This document shows, one piece after another, positions 17,004 to 26,263 of a stretch of 64,000 bases of DNA (its first letter is position 1; the number at the start of each line of letters is the position of its first letter). The notes beneath the pieces were generated by a model. That model ran no database searches. It was not told where the DNA came from and saw only the letters and a program-made list of their open reading frames with translations. Source of the stretch: Thiohalospira sp051746205 (GTDB taxonomy: Bacteria; Pseudomonadota; Gammaproteobacteria; Thiohalospirales; Thiohalospiraceae). Location: the NCBI GenBank assembly GCA_051746205.1, contig JBNJEU010000004.1, positions 1-64,000 of the forward strand. The letters are read 5' to 3'. The position numbers were made by a program, and so were the translations under genes.

Positions 17004-18442
17004 TCCGGCACCTGCAGGGAGAGGAATCGGGGACTGCCGTCGCCACGGTGGACACGGACCGGCACCCGCCGGCCTTCCGGCAGGGCCTCGACCACCTCGG
17101 CGAAGTGGCCGGCATCGCGAATGCTCTTGCCGGCCAGCATGGAGATGATGTCACCGCGACGGAGACCGGCGTTCGCCGCCGCACCCTGTTCGATGGCAGC
17201 GATCACGACCCCGCCGCCCTCCAGCTCCAGGCGCTCGCGCAACCGATCCGGGACATTCTCCACCCGCAGACCCAGGCGGTCGAAACCGGTGTCATCCGGC
17301 GTCTGCTCCCGCGGGCTACGCTGCCGACGGGGCTGTTCCGGAAGTTCGCCAAGGGTCACCCGGACATCCTGGCGATCGCCCTGGCGCACCACGGTCATGG
17401 TGAGCTCTGCCCCCGGCTTGTAGCTGCCCACCATCGGCGGCAGCTGGGAGGAATTGTGCACTTCCTCGCCCTCGAGTTCGACGATGACATCGCCCACCTC
17501 GAGGTCGGAGTCGGCCGCCGGCCCCTCGTCCATGATCCGCGCCACCAGCGCGCCCTCCGGCTTGTCCATGCCGAAGGACTCGGCCAGATCGCGGTCCACG
17601 TCCTGAATCATCACCCCGAGCCAGCCCCGGCTCACGGAGCCCTTGTCCATGAGATCGCGTACTACGTCCATGGCTACATCCACCGGGATGGCGAAGGAGA
17701 CCCCCTGAAACCCCCCGGTTCGACTGTAGATCTGGGAATTGATCCCGATGACTTCACCTTCGAGATTGAACAGCGGCCCCCCCGAGTTCCCCGGGTTGAT
17801 GGCCACATCGGTCTGGATGAAGGGCACATAGGCATCGCTGGGGAGACTCCGGCCCATGGCGCTGACGACACCGACGGAGACGGAATGCTCGAAACCGAAC
17901 GGGGTGCCGATGGCCATGACCCATTCCCCCACCTTCAACTCCGCCGAACTGCCGATATCGACCACCGGCAGGTCTTCGGCGTCGACCTTGATGACCGCCA
18001 GATCGCTGCGTTCGTCGTGGCCGATCACCTCGGCCTCGAATTCCCGCCGATCACTGAGGCGCACCGTGATCTCTTCGGCCTCGGCCACCACGTGGTAGTT
18101 GGTGATGATGTGACCATCGCTGCTGAAGATGAACCCGGAACCCAGCGAGGTCGTATCGAATTCACCGGGCGGGATCCCCCCTCCCTCACCGAAGAAACGG
18201 CGGAAGAGGTCACCCAGGGGGCCCTCCTCGGGGATGTCGAAGTCGCGCGGGTTCATGCCGTTCCCGCCACCGGGATGTTCCACCGACTGGGTCGTGGAGA
18301 TGTTGACCACGGCATCCTTGTACTCGTCCACCAGTTCGGTGAAATCGGGCAGGCCGGAGGCCGCACCCAGGACCGGGGTCGTCAGGAGCATCAGGGCCAC
18401 GGCAGCAATCACGGCTTGCCAGGTCTTGTGTATCGGCATCAT
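17000..18442 (-). CDS. mucD: DegP/MucD periplasmic serine endoprotease
   Basis: 480 aa. Signal peptide (~1-27), trypsin-like domain with catalytic triad H117 (TNYHVV), D147 (RSDLAVIKV) and S220 (NPGNSGGPL), then two PDZ domains (~260-350 and ~375-478). Family knowledge: ATP-independent protease/chaperone for misfolded envelope proteins; in pseudomonads MucD is encoded with algU-mucABC and dampens the sigma-E response. Here it is the fifth gene after rpoE-rseA-rseB-rseC, so the module order is algU-mucA-mucB-mucC-mucD. Start at the first of two consecutive ATGs. Confidence 0.94.
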   Translation of the reverse strand: MMPIHKTWQAVIAAVALMLLTTPVLGAASGLPDFTELVDEYKDAVVNISTTQSVEHPGGGNGMNPRDFDIPEEGPLGDLFRRFFGEGGGIPPGEFDTTSLGSGFIFSSDGHIITNYHVVAEAEEITVRLSDRREFEAEVIGHDERSDLAVIKVDAEDLPVVDIGSSAELKVGEWVMAIGTPFGFEHSVSVGVVSAMGRSLPSDAYVPFIQTDVAINPGNSGGPLFNLEGEVIGINSQIYSRTGGFQGVSFAIPVDVAMDVVRDLMDKGSVSRGWLGVMIQDVDRDLAESFGMDKPEGALVARIMDEGPAADSDLEVGDVIVELEGEEVHNSSQLPPMVGSYKPGAELTMTVVRQGDRQDVRVTLGELPEQPRRQRSPREQTPDDTGFDRLGLRVENVPDRLRERLELEGGGVVIAAIEQGAAANAGLRRGDIISMLAGKSIRDAGHFAEVVEALPEGRRVPVRVHRGDGSPRFLSLQVPE

Positions 18443-18448
18443 GGAATT

Positions 18449-18925
18449 TCAGTCTCTCTGCGCTGGCTTGAAGATGATGGGCTGTTCGGGGACGGTCTCG
18501 GCGCGTCCAAGGACCACGGGGCGATACCGGGGATCATCGGCCAGCCGGCGATTGCGACGAGCCACCCACAGGAATCCCAGGGCCAGCCCGGCCAGCCCCG
18601 CCATCGCGGTGGCCCCTTCGCCACCACCCAGGGATTCGACGAGCAGTGCACCCGCCCCGAGGGTCAGCAGCGGGATCATGTAGACGGTCAGCGAGCCTCG
18701 CAGCAGCGCCGATTCGCGGATCCCGATGCGCACATGCTCTCCCGGACGCACGCCGCTCTCGTCCACCAGCTCCAGCGGCGCCTCACGCCGACCCAGATAA
18801 CGGCTCAGAACGGCGGTACCACAGCCGGAACGGGCGGCGCAGTGACCGCAACTCGACTGACGCTCGGGCTGCACCCGGATCCGGTCCCCGTCGCGACTGA
18901 TGACCATGGCGGTCTCCTCGATCAT
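18449..18925 (-). CDS. rseC: RseC/MucC family positive regulator of sigma-E
   Basis: 158 aa inner-membrane protein. Cytosolic N-terminus with a cysteine cluster SSCGHCAARSGCGT (C26, C29, C35) that could hold a metal or Fe-S centre, then two membrane helices (~80-97 and ~106-121) and a short basic C-terminus. Family knowledge: RseC/SoxR-reducing RsxC-associated family; modulates sigma-E and SoxR systems. ATG overlaps the rseB stop by 4 bp. Confidence 0.9.
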   Translation of the reverse strand: MIEETAMVISRDGDRIRVQPERQSSCGHCAARSGCGTAVLSRYLGRREAPLELVDESGVRPGEHVRIGIRESALLRGSLTVYMIPLLTLGAGALLVESLGGGEGATAMAGLAGLALGFLWVARRNRRLADDPRYRPVVLGRAETVPEQPIIFKPAQRD

Positions 18926-19947
18926 CGCTCACCCCCATTCGCGCGTGGCTCGATGCCCTCGGCAACCAGACGCGCCGTTTCCGCCGGAACCTCGCCGACC
19001 ACGGTGATCTGGTAATCCCCGACAAGCCGGCCGTAGGCGTTCACCGCCCCGCGCCGGGAGCCACCCCGGAGCGGAGAAGCGATCCGCTCGACCGGTTCCA
19101 CAAAGACCGAGACCGAGGCCAGTCCGTCGCTGAAAACCATGTGCTCCACCGGTATTCCCTTGCCCTCTTCACCGGCAAAGTGGCGGCGATACAGGTCCAT
19201 TTCGAAACCTTCGGGAAGCCGGGTGGCGCGCCAGTCACCCTTGTTGTCCCCGTTCGCCCCGTGTTCCCGCTCTTCTTCCCGGTGGTGGTACCAGTGGAAC
19301 TCCTCGCCATCCAGGCCGGGCTCCAGCAGGTTTCCGGGGACCCGCTCGAGGAATTCGATGTGGGTGAACATGAACTGTTCCACCGGGCGCTGTTCGGGGT
19401 CGATCATCTCCGAGCGCAGCAGCATGCCGGTCTCTTCGTCGGCCCAGAAGCGATAACCATAGCGGTAGTCATCACGCGGCTCCATGCGGAGCTCCCGCAC
19501 CAGTCGGCCGGCCACCCGTCCGCTGCTCCCCAGGTCCAGTCGATAGTGCTCGCGCAGCCCGTCGGTCCCCTCCGGCAGGATCGGCGGGAAGGTGCGCCCC
19601 TGGCGACGGCGATCCAGGATGAAAGAGGTCTCGTCGGGGAGGATGCAGGTTACTTTGCTGTCGTCGCGAATGACCTCGCGGTGACGACCGCTCAGTGCCA
19701 CCAGACGCTCGTACTGCCCGTTCTCGCCGGACTCGTGGATGATGCGCATGGATTTGAGCTGGTCGTCGTGCTGATAGACGAACACGCCGTCGAAATTCAG
19801 CTCCTGCAGGGCGCCGGCCATGCGCTCGAGCCACTGCCGGGGGGCATGTTCCGCCTCGGCGAAGGCCTCCATGCCCGGCAGGAGCATCATCCCGGCCAGC
19901 AGCAGGGACCGTGTCAGGCCTCGAGGAACCCGTTCAGCGACGTCCAT
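18922..19947 (-). CDS. rseB: Sigma-E regulatory protein RseB/MucB
   Basis: 341 aa periplasmic protein; binds RseA and shields it from DegS, releasing it when lipoprotein or LPS signals appear. Signal peptide (~1-30, ending EAFAEAE), then MucB/RseB N-terminal domain with LNFDGVFVYQHDDQLKSMRI and a C-terminal domain (~230-341; LYRRHFAGEEGKGIPVEHM region). Start ATG at 19947 lies inside the last codons of rseA (14-bp overlap), giving translational coupling of anti-sigma factor and its partner. Confidence 0.93.
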   Translation of the reverse strand: MDVAERVPRGLTRSLLLAGMMLLPGMEAFAEAEHAPRQWLERMAGALQELNFDGVFVYQHDDQLKSMRIIHESGENGQYERLVALSGRHREVIRDDSKVTCILPDETSFILDRRRQGRTFPPILPEGTDGLREHYRLDLGSSGRVAGRLVRELRMEPRDDYRYGYRFWADEETGMLLRSEMIDPEQRPVEQFMFTHIEFLERVPGNLLEPGLDGEEFHWYHHREEEREHGANGDNKGDWRATRLPEGFEMDLYRRHFAGEEGKGIPVEHMVFSDGLASVSVFVEPVERIASPLRGGSRRGAVNAYGRLVGDYQITVVGEVPAETARLVAEGIEPRANGGER

Positions 19948-20590
19948 TGCCTTCCGTTCCCCCGCTCTCGGCGGAATGACCGACAACGCGCATGTACGGG
20001 AGCATGCCCTGAACACTGGCCGAACTCGAGTATTCACTGTGATTGATCATGTAGCGCTCCAGCGCCGAGCCGCCCCCGCCGGTACCGGAGGACGCGCCCC
20101 GCGCGGCGGAGTTACCGCCGGAGGCCACACGGGAACTCCCGGCTTCCGGAGGGGCGGCGGCCAGTCGACTGCCTTCATCGCCGCCCGGGACGTCGCCCCG
20201 CTCGGCGGTCAGCGGTTCGCTCCCCGCCGGTCCGGGGCCGGCGCCATCGGGCTGCCACGCCACCGAGACCACGGCCACGGCCACCGTGGCGGCCACGGCA
20301 AACCCGGCCACCTGGCGGCCGACATGCGTACCCCAGCGACGCCAGAGGCGATGCCCCCGGTGCGGCGCCAGGACGGTCGGCTCGTTCTCCAGGGCCGTCC
20401 GGACCCGGCCCGCCAGGTCGATGTCCAGCCGCTCCGGCAGTTCGTTATGCAGCGCATCGCGAATGAGGTGATAGCGCTCCCAGCGGTCGGCATCCTCGCC
20501 GGCTCGCGCCATGGCGTCCAGCAGCACGTCGCGCTGCCGACCGTCGAGCTCGCCATCCATCAGTGCGGATATCTCTTCTTCACGCGTCAT
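19934..20590 (-). CDS. rseA: Sigma-E anti-sigma factor RseA/MucA
   Basis: 218 aa. The N-terminal RseA/MucA cytoplasmic domain starts MTREEEISALMDGELDGRQ and carries WERYHLIRDALHNELP, the sigma-binding helices. One membrane helix at ~94-111 (VAGFAVAATVAVAVVSVAW). The periplasmic tail is long and low-complexity (Gly/Ser/Ala), ending with the RseB-binding-like segment GMLPYMRVVGHSA. Family knowledge: sequesters RpoE until cleaved by DegS and RseP. Confidence 0.93.
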   Translation of the reverse strand: MTREEEISALMDGELDGRQRDVLLDAMARAGEDADRWERYHLIRDALHNELPERLDIDLAGRVRTALENEPTVLAPHRGHRLWRRWGTHVGRQVAGFAVAATVAVAVVSVAWQPDGAGPGPAGSEPLTAERGDVPGGDEGSRLAAAPPEAGSSRVASGGNSAARGASSGTGGGGSALERYMINHSEYSSSASVQGMLPYMRVVGHSAESGGTEGNGRR

Positions 20591-20642
20591 CTGATCTCAC
20601 CTTCGTTCCGGCCGGCACCGCCGACGACTTTTCCGGTCCTTG

Positions 20643-21221
20643 CTACTGGGACAACAACGGTTTCAAGCGGTTCTCGATGGCCTCGCGCGCCCGGAAGATC
20701 CGGGAACGCACCGTGCCGATGGGGCAGTCCATGGCTTCGGCGATCTCGTCGTAGCTCATCCCGTCCAGCTCACGCAGGGTGATCGCCGTGCGCAGATCAT
20801 CGGGCAGTTCCTCGATGGTCTCGAACACCGTCGATTCGATCTCGTCACGCAGTGCCATACGCTCGGGGCTTCCGATGTCACTGAACAGGCCGTACCCCGC
20901 GATCTGTTCAGCCTCCTCGGCATCGATATCGCTTCCGGGCGGGCGCCGTCCCTGGGCCACCAGATAATTCTTGGCGGTATTGATGGCGATGCGGTAAACC
21001 CAGGTATAGAACGCGCTGTCGCCCCGGAAACGCGGAAGCGCGCGATAGGCCTTGAGAAAGGCCTCCTGGGCCACGTCGAAGACCTCGCTCTGATCATGCA
21101 CGTAGCGCCCCACCAGCTTCACGATCTTGTGCTGATACTTGCGCACCAGGGTATCGAAGGCCCCCTTGTCACCCGCCTGGGCGCGGCGAACCAGCTCACC
21201 GTCCGTGACCTCCTCAACCAT
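20643..21221 (-). CDS. rpoE: RNA polymerase sigma factor RpoE/AlgU
   Basis: 192 aa ECF sigma factor controlling the envelope stress response. Region 2 contains YQHKIVKLVGRYVHD and AFYTWVYRIAINTAKNYL; region 4 contains ELDGMSYDEIAEAMDCPIGTVRSRI. Start set at the ATG at 21221 (MVEEVTDGELV), which matches AlgU length (193 aa); AAGGGTGGAG precedes it. First gene of the leftward block ending at acpS. The 254-bp divergent region to nadB holds no convincing sigma-E autoregulatory pair (GAACTT/TCTGA); a GGAACT near 21449 is the only partial match. Confidence 0.96.
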   Translation of the reverse strand: MVEEVTDGELVRRAQAGDKGAFDTLVRKYQHKIVKLVGRYVHDQSEVFDVAQEAFLKAYRALPRFRGDSAFYTWVYRIAINTAKNYLVAQGRRPPGSDIDAEEAEQIAGYGLFSDIGSPERMALRDEIESTVFETIEELPDDLRTAITLRELDGMSYDEIAEAMDCPIGTVRSRIFRAREAIENRLKPLLSQ

Positions 21222-21475
21222 GGCTCCACCCTTCACCTGAACACCATGGCCCGCCACCCATTCCGACCGCGCGGGTTATCATTGGTTCGCCACCGCGCCA
21301 TAATGGCCCGGCGGGATGCTCCCGGAAATCGCGGCGATCGGCTCGTATGGGGACGAAGGGCATCCAGGTTCCAGCGGGTCGGATCGGGTCGATGAGCGCG
21401 GCACGCGATACTCCATGCAGCCGCATGATTACTGGATGATAGCGCAGTTCCACCGGCACGGTCACGAGAGGACGC

Positions 21476-23137
21476 ATGCAGACACCCGCCAGTTACGACG
21501 TCATCATCATCGGCAGCGGGGCCGCCGGCCTGACCGCCGCCCTGCGTCTGCCCCGCCATCTTCGTGTCGCGGTCTTGGCCAAGGCCAACCTCCGCGAGGG
21601 CAGCACCCTCTGGGCCCAGGGCGGGATTGCCGCCGTCATGGCCGGCGACGACACAGCCCGCAGCCACGCCGGGGACACCCTCGATGCCGGCGCCGGTCTC
21701 TGCACCTCCGCGACCGTCGATTTCACCGTCGATCAGGGCCCCGACGCGGTGCGCTGGCTCATCGATCAGGGGGTGCCCTTCACCGCCGACGACCACGGCA
21801 ACTACCACCTGACCCGCGAAGGGGGCCACAGCCACCGTCGGATCCTCCACGCCACCGACGCCACCGGCCGCGCCATCGAGACCACGCTGGAGGAGCGGGT
21901 CCGGGCGGCGGACAACATCGAGGTACTGGAGTGGACCATGGCGGTGGACCTGATCACCAACCGCCATCTTCGGGAGGCGGAGCCGGGGGTCCACGGCATC
22001 TATGCCCTGGAGCTGGAGAGCGGCGACGTGCATCCGCTGGGCGCGCGCGCCGTGATCCTCGGCACCGGCGGGGCCAGCAAGGTCTATCTCTACACCACCA
22101 ACCCCGATCTCAGTTCCGGCGACGGAATCGCCATGGCGTGGCGCGCCGGCTGCCGGGTGGCGAACATGGAGTTCAACCAGTTCCACCCCACCTGCCTCTA
22201 CCACCCCGACGAGCGCAACTTCCTCATCTCCGAGGCGGTGCGCGGCGAAGGCGGTCGGCTGCTGCTCCCCGACGGGCAGCCCTTCATGCACCGATTCGAC
22301 GAGCGCGAGGAACTCGCCCCGCGCGACATCGTCGCCCGCGCCATCGACCATGAGATGAAGCGCCTCGGCGTGGAACATGTGCTTCTGGACATCAGCCACA
22401 AGCCGGCGGACTTCATCGAGAATCATTTCCCCACCATTCACCGGCGCTGTCTCGAGCTCGGCTACGACATGACCCGCGAGCCGCTGCCGGTGGTTCCGGC
22501 GGCCCACTACACCTGTGGCGGCATCATGACCGATCTGGCCGGTCGCACCGATCTGCCCGGCCTCTATGCCGCCGGCGAGGTAACCTGCACCGGTCTCCAC
22601 GGCGCCAACCGGATGGCCAGCAACTCGCTGCTGGAGTGCATCGTCTTCGGCCAGGCCGCCGCCGACGACCTGACCGCGCGGATCGACCAATGGCCGGCGC
22701 GCGCCGAACTGCCGCCCTGGGATGAATCCCGGGTCACCGATTCCGACGAGGCCATCGTGGTCAGCCACAACTGGGACGAGCTGCGCCGCTTCATGTGGGA
22801 CTACGTCGGCATCGTGCGCACCGACAAGCGGCTGGCGCGCGCCCGCCACCGCATCGACCTGCTGCTCGACGAAATCCGCGAGTACTACGGCCATTTCACC
22901 GTGACCGGCAATCTGCTGGAACTGCGCAACCTGGCCACGGTGGCCGACCTGATCATCGCCAGCGCCATGGCCCGTCGGGAGAGTCGCGGCCTGCACTACA
23001 CCCGCGACCACCCACATCTGGACACCACCCGCACGGCCCACGACACGGTTCTCATCCCGACCAACGCGCTGGCGCCGACGCACCGGGTCCAGCTCGGCCG
23101 CCGGCCCGATGGGGCCCCGAGCTCAGGGGAAACGTAA
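21476..23137 (+). CDS. nadB: L-aspartate oxidase
   Basis: 553 aa; oxidises aspartate to iminoaspartate, the first step of de novo NAD synthesis, with FAD. Dinucleotide motif IIIGSGAAGLTAAL at the N-terminus, FAD loop LWAQGGIAAV, catalytic-region EAVRGEGGRL and AAHYTCGGI. These separate it from SdhA only modestly, but the absence of the His-FAD motif SHTVAAQGG and the helical C-terminal domain fit NadB. ATG at 21476 has GAGAGG four bases upstream. Its last 15 bases overlap the convergent ygfX gene. Confidence 0.95.
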   Translation: MQTPASYDVIIIGSGAAGLTAALRLPRHLRVAVLAKANLREGSTLWAQGGIAAVMAGDDTARSHAGDTLDAGAGLCTSATVDFTVDQGPDAVRWLIDQGVPFTADDHGNYHLTREGGHSHRRILHATDATGRAIETTLEERVRAADNIEVLEWTMAVDLITNRHLREAEPGVHGIYALELESGDVHPLGARAVILGTGGASKVYLYTTNPDLSSGDGIAMAWRAGCRVANMEFNQFHPTCLYHPDERNFLISEAVRGEGGRLLLPDGQPFMHRFDEREELAPRDIVARAIDHEMKRLGVEHVLLDISHKPADFIENHFPTIHRRCLELGYDMTREPLPVVPAAHYTCGGIMTDLAGRTDLPGLYAAGEVTCTGLHGANRMASNSLLECIVFGQAAADDLTARIDQWPARAELPPWDESRVTDSDEAIVVSHNWDELRRFMWDYVGIVRTDKRLARARHRIDLLLDEIREYYGHFTVTGNLLELRNLATVADLIIASAMARRESRGLHYTRDHPHLDTTRTAHDTVLIPTNALAPTHRVQLGRRPDGAPSSGET

Positions 23138-23554
23138 TCGCGCCCGGAGGCGCCGGAAGGCATCCGGCCTGGTGTTGTCAGGCAGGGCCAGCACGGCGAA
23201 CCGACGCCGATCGAGTCGGAAGGGCAGCACCACCAGCCAGGACCAGACCACGCCGCCGTCGAGCCGCCGGACGGCGATGGATTCCCCACCGGCCAGGCGC
23301 AGACGATGGACCCCATCGGCCGTCCAGACCAGGCTCACAACGGCGCGGGGATGGTCCAGGAAGGCATAAAGGCGCAGGTTGCGATGGAAGGCCAGCAGGA
23401 TGGCGCCCCCACCGGCGGCACTGATCAGCCAGGGGATGGCGGCCAGGGTCACCGCCACCAGGGCAGCCCCGTGCAGCAGGCAGAGTGCGACCACCAGGCG
23501 CCGACTGGGGCGCAGTTCAAGATGGATCGGTGGCCCGGATCCGCTGGACGACAT
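23123..23554 (-). CDS. ygfX: YgfX (CptA) family membrane protein
   Basis: 143 aa. Two N-terminal membrane helices (~20-37 and ~39-56), then a basic cytosolic domain with RFAVLALPDNTRPDAFRRLRARLRF, the typical YgfX end. Family knowledge: YgfX pairs with SdhE (YgfY) and was described as a toxin-antitoxin-like pair CptA/CptB acting on MreB/FtsZ, though that interpretation is debated. ATG has GGGGAG seven bases upstream and overlaps the sdhE end by 38 bp. Its stop overlaps the convergent nadB 3' end. Confidence 0.85.
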   Translation of the reverse strand: MSSSGSGPPIHLELRPSRRLVVALCLLHGAALVAVTLAAIPWLISAAGGGAILLAFHRNLRLYAFLDHPRAVVSLVWTADGVHRLRLAGGESIAVRRLDGGVVWSWLVVLPFRLDRRRFAVLALPDNTRPDAFRRLRARLRFP

Positions 23555-23786
23555 CCCGGATCTCCCCGTCCGTGGGTCGGTCGTTCCCGAACAGCCAGCC
23601 CTGCAGGGTCTGATCGGGCTCCTTCAACAGGCGCAGAAGCGCCGCATACTCGGTCACGTCCAGTTCGTCGGCATGGCGCTCGACGAACGTCCGCAGCAGC
23701 AGGTCGAGTTCCAGCATACCGCGCCGGCACTGCCAGAAGAGGCGATTTCGATCCGCCCCGGCCTGCCCGCTCGTCTCCTCCGCCAC
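23517..23786 (-). CDS. sdhE: FAD assembly factor SdhE
   Basis: 89 aa; promotes covalent flavinylation of SdhA. Contains the defining CRRGMLELDLLL (RGxxE-type) motif and the C-terminal LLKEPDQTLQGWLFG. Encoded right after sdhB, as expected for its role on the SdhA product of the same operon. Confidence 0.95.
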   Translation of the reverse strand: MAEETSGQAGADRNRLFWQCRRGMLELDLLLRTFVERHADELDVTEYAALLRLLKEPDQTLQGWLFGNDRPTDGEIRDVVQRIRATDPS

Positions 23787-23798
23787 GGACCGACTCCG

Positions 23799-24491
23799 CT
23801 AGAAACCGCGCCGGGTCATCGCCTGGCGGATGTGGCCGATGGCCCGGGTCGGGTTAAGGCCCTTGGGGCAGACATCGACGCAATTCATGATGGAGTGGCA
23901 GCGAAACAGTCGATAGGGGCCATCCAGGGCATCCAGTCGCGCCTCGGAGGCCTGGTCCCGGCTGTCGGCGATGAAACGCCACGCCTGCAGCAGCGCTGCC
24001 GGTCCGCGGAAGCGCTCCGGGTTCCACCAGAACGAGGGGCAGGCGGTGGAGCAGCAGCCACAGAGGATGCACTCATAGAGGCCGTCGAGTTCGGCGCGCT
24101 CTTCCGGACTCTGGCGATGCTCGACATCCGGCACCGGGTCGTGGGCCACCAGCCACGGCTCCACCGCCCGATACTGGTCGTAGAAGGGCTCCATGTCCAC
24201 GACCAGATCGCGGACCACCGGCATCCCCGGCAACGGCCGGATCGTGATCGGTTCCTTCAGTTCCTCCACCGGGGTCACACAGGCCAGACCATTGCGGCCG
24301 TTGATGTTCACCCCGTCGGAGCCGCAGACCCCCTCGCCGCAGGAGTGGCGGAAGGAAAAACCGGGTTCGCGCGCCTTGTAGGCCAGCAGCGCGTCGCGCA
24401 GCATCATCCCCGGCGTCGTCTCCAGTTCCACCCGGTCCAGCCAGGGCGTATCGTCGCGCTCGGGATCATAGCGATAGATGGCAAAGCGCAT
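23799..24491 (-). CDS. sdhB: Succinate dehydrogenase iron-sulfur subunit
   Basis: 230 aa; carries electrons from FAD to quinone in complex II. The [2Fe-2S] ligands are in SCGEGVCGSDGVNINGRNGL with the usual Asp in the third position; the [4Fe-4S] motif is CILCGCCSTACP and the [3Fe-4S]/[4Fe-4S] ends are in CHSIMNCVDVCPKGLNP. ATG shares one base with the sdhA stop (TGATG). Confidence 0.97.
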   Translation of the reverse strand: MRFAIYRYDPERDDTPWLDRVELETTPGMMLRDALLAYKAREPGFSFRHSCGEGVCGSDGVNINGRNGLACVTPVEELKEPITIRPLPGMPVVRDLVVDMEPFYDQYRAVEPWLVAHDPVPDVEHRQSPEERAELDGLYECILCGCCSTACPSFWWNPERFRGPAALLQAWRFIADSRDQASEARLDALDGPYRLFRCHSIMNCVDVCPKGLNPTRAIGHIRQAMTRRGF

Positions 24492-26263
24492 CAGTAGACC
24501 CTCTCCTTCGGCGGGAAGCTCTCGACGGTCAGCGGTTTCGTGCGCACCGGCTTGTAGTCCATGCGCCGGTCTTCCAGAAAAAAGAGGCTGTGCTTGAGCC
24601 AGTGGGCATCGTCCCGTTCCGGGAAGTCCATGCGGCTGTGAGCGCCACGGCTCTCCTCGCGATGCAGTGCCGAGGTCACCGTCGCCAGGGCGACATCCAT
24701 CAGGTTCTCCAGCTCCAGGGCCTCGATCCGGGCGGTATTGAAGATCCGGCTGGTATCACCAAGGACGGCATTCTCCAGACGCCCCCGCAGGGCCCGCACA
24801 GCCTCCACCCCCTCGTCGAGGACCTCGCGGTTGCGGAAGACACCGCAGTAGTACTCCATGGTGCGCTGCAGCTCTTCGCGCAGGGCCGGGATGCTTTCAT
24901 CCCCCTCTTCGCGCTCCCAGCGCGTCAGGCGTTCCAGGGCCGCCTCGACGCTGGCCTCGTTCATCGGGCGGTGGTAGCGGTTTTCCGCCAGGTAGCCGAC
25001 GATGTCGTTGGCCGCCGCGCGTCCGAAAACGATGATGTCCAGCAGGGAATTACCACCCAGCCGGTTGCCACCATGCACGGAGACGCACGCGCACTCGCCG
25101 ACGGCGTAGAGACCCGGAATGGCCTCTTCGCCACCGTGCTCCACCGGGACCACCACCTGCCCCCGGCGGTTGGTCGGGATCCCCCCCATGGTGTAGTGTG
25201 CGGTGGGGAAAATGGGGATCGGATCGAAAGCCGGGTCGATGCCGAGGAAGGTACGACAGGTATCCCGGATCCCCGGCAGCCGACTGGCGACGACCTCCTC
25301 GCCGAGGTGGTTCACATGGAGGTGGATGTACTCCCCCTTCGGGCCGCAACCCCGCCCCTCGCGCACCTCGGTGGCCACGGCTCGGGAGACCACGTCGCGA
25401 CTGGCCAGATCCTTCACCTTCGGCGCGTAGCGCTCCATGAAACGCTCGCCCTCGCTGTTCACCAGATAGCCGCCCTCACCGCGCGCGCCCTCGGTAATCA
25501 GCATCCCGCGCCCGGCGATGCCGGTGGGATGGAACTGGAAGAACTCCATGTCCTCCAGCGGGATCCCGGCGCGCAGGGCCATGCCCATGCCGTCGCCGGT
25601 GTTGATGTGCGCGTTGGTGTTGGTGCGGAAGATCTGCCCCGCGCCGCCGGTGGCGATCAGGGTCGTCTTCGCCTCGATGAGCAGGGGGTCGCCACTCTCG
25701 ATGTCGAGCACCAGCGCCCCGAGGATCACCCCCTCCTCGTCGCGGATCAGGTCGACGGCAAAGTATTCATCGAAGAAATGGGTGCGCGCCTTGAGATTCT
25801 GCTGGTAGAGGGTATGCAGGATGGCGTGGCCGGTCCGGTCGGCGGCGGCGCAGGTGCGCGCCGCCTGTTCGCCACCGAAGTTCTGGCTCTGACCACCGAA
25901 GGGGCGTTGGTAGATGCGGCCGTCTTCCTGACGGGAGAACGGCACGCCGGCATGTTCCAGCTCCACCACGAGGTTGGCCGCTGCCCGGCACATGTACTCG
26001 ATGGCGTCCTGATCGCCCAGGTAGTCGCTGCCCTTCACCGTGTCGTACATGTGCCAGTGCCAGTTGTCCGGCAGGCCGTTGGCCAGGGCGGCGTTGACCC
26101 CGCCCTGGGCCGCCACGGTATGGGACCGCGTCGGGAAGACCTTGGAGACCACCGCCACCTTGGCGTCGGCCGCGGCCAGCTGCATGGCCCCGCGCAGGCC
26201 TCCCCCCCCGGCGCCGATGACCAGACTGTCGAACCGGCGGCGCGGGATCTCCGAAGCCTTCAA
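24491..26263 (-). CDS. sdhA: Succinate dehydrogenase flavoprotein subunit
   Basis: 590 aa (E. coli 588). FAD motif VIGAGGGGLRGAMQL, covalent-FAD histidine in TRSHTVAAQGGVN, catalytic Arg region TEGARGEGGYL and AHYTMGGIPTN. The start is a TTG at 26263: it overlaps the sdhD stop (TTGA) and has a perfectly placed GGAGG six bases upstream, and gives the family N-terminus (xKASEIPRRRFDSLV). A longer open frame runs into sdhD but lacks support. Confidence 0.97.
   Translation of the reverse strand: MKASEIPRRRFDSLVIGAGGGGLRGAMQLAAADAKVAVVSKVFPTRSHTVAAQGGVNAALANGLPDNWHWHMYDTVKGSDYLGDQDAIEYMCRAAANLVVELEHAGVPFSRQEDGRIYQRPFGGQSQNFGGEQAARTCAAADRTGHAILHTLYQQNLKARTHFFDEYFAVDLIRDEEGVILGALVLDIESGDPLLIEAKTTLIATGGAGQIFRTNTNAHINTGDGMGMALRAGIPLEDMEFFQFHPTGIAGRGMLITEGARGEGGYLVNSEGERFMERYAPKVKDLASRDVVSRAVATEVREGRGCGPKGEYIHLHVNHLGEEVVASRLPGIRDTCRTFLGIDPAFDPIPIFPTAHYTMGGIPTNRRGQVVVPVEHGGEEAIPGLYAVGECACVSVHGGNRLGGNSLLDIIVFGRAAANDIVGYLAENRYHRPMNEASVEAALERLTRWEREEGDESIPALREELQRTMEYYCGVFRNREVLDEGVEAVRALRGRLENAVLGDTSRIFNTARIEALELENLMDVALATVTSALHREESRGAHSRMDFPERDDAHWLKHSLFFLEDRRMDYKPVRTKPLTVESFPPKERVY

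Noticed and set aside
16457..19015. An 852-codon plus-strand frame over lepA, mucD and rseC
   Set aside because: Shadow of conserved minus-strand genes; His/Gly/Asp-rich low-complexity translation without family features.
21222..21475. Sigma-E autoregulatory promoter of rpoE
   Set aside because: Only a partial GGAACT -35 match near 21449 was found, without a convincing -10 at the right distance.
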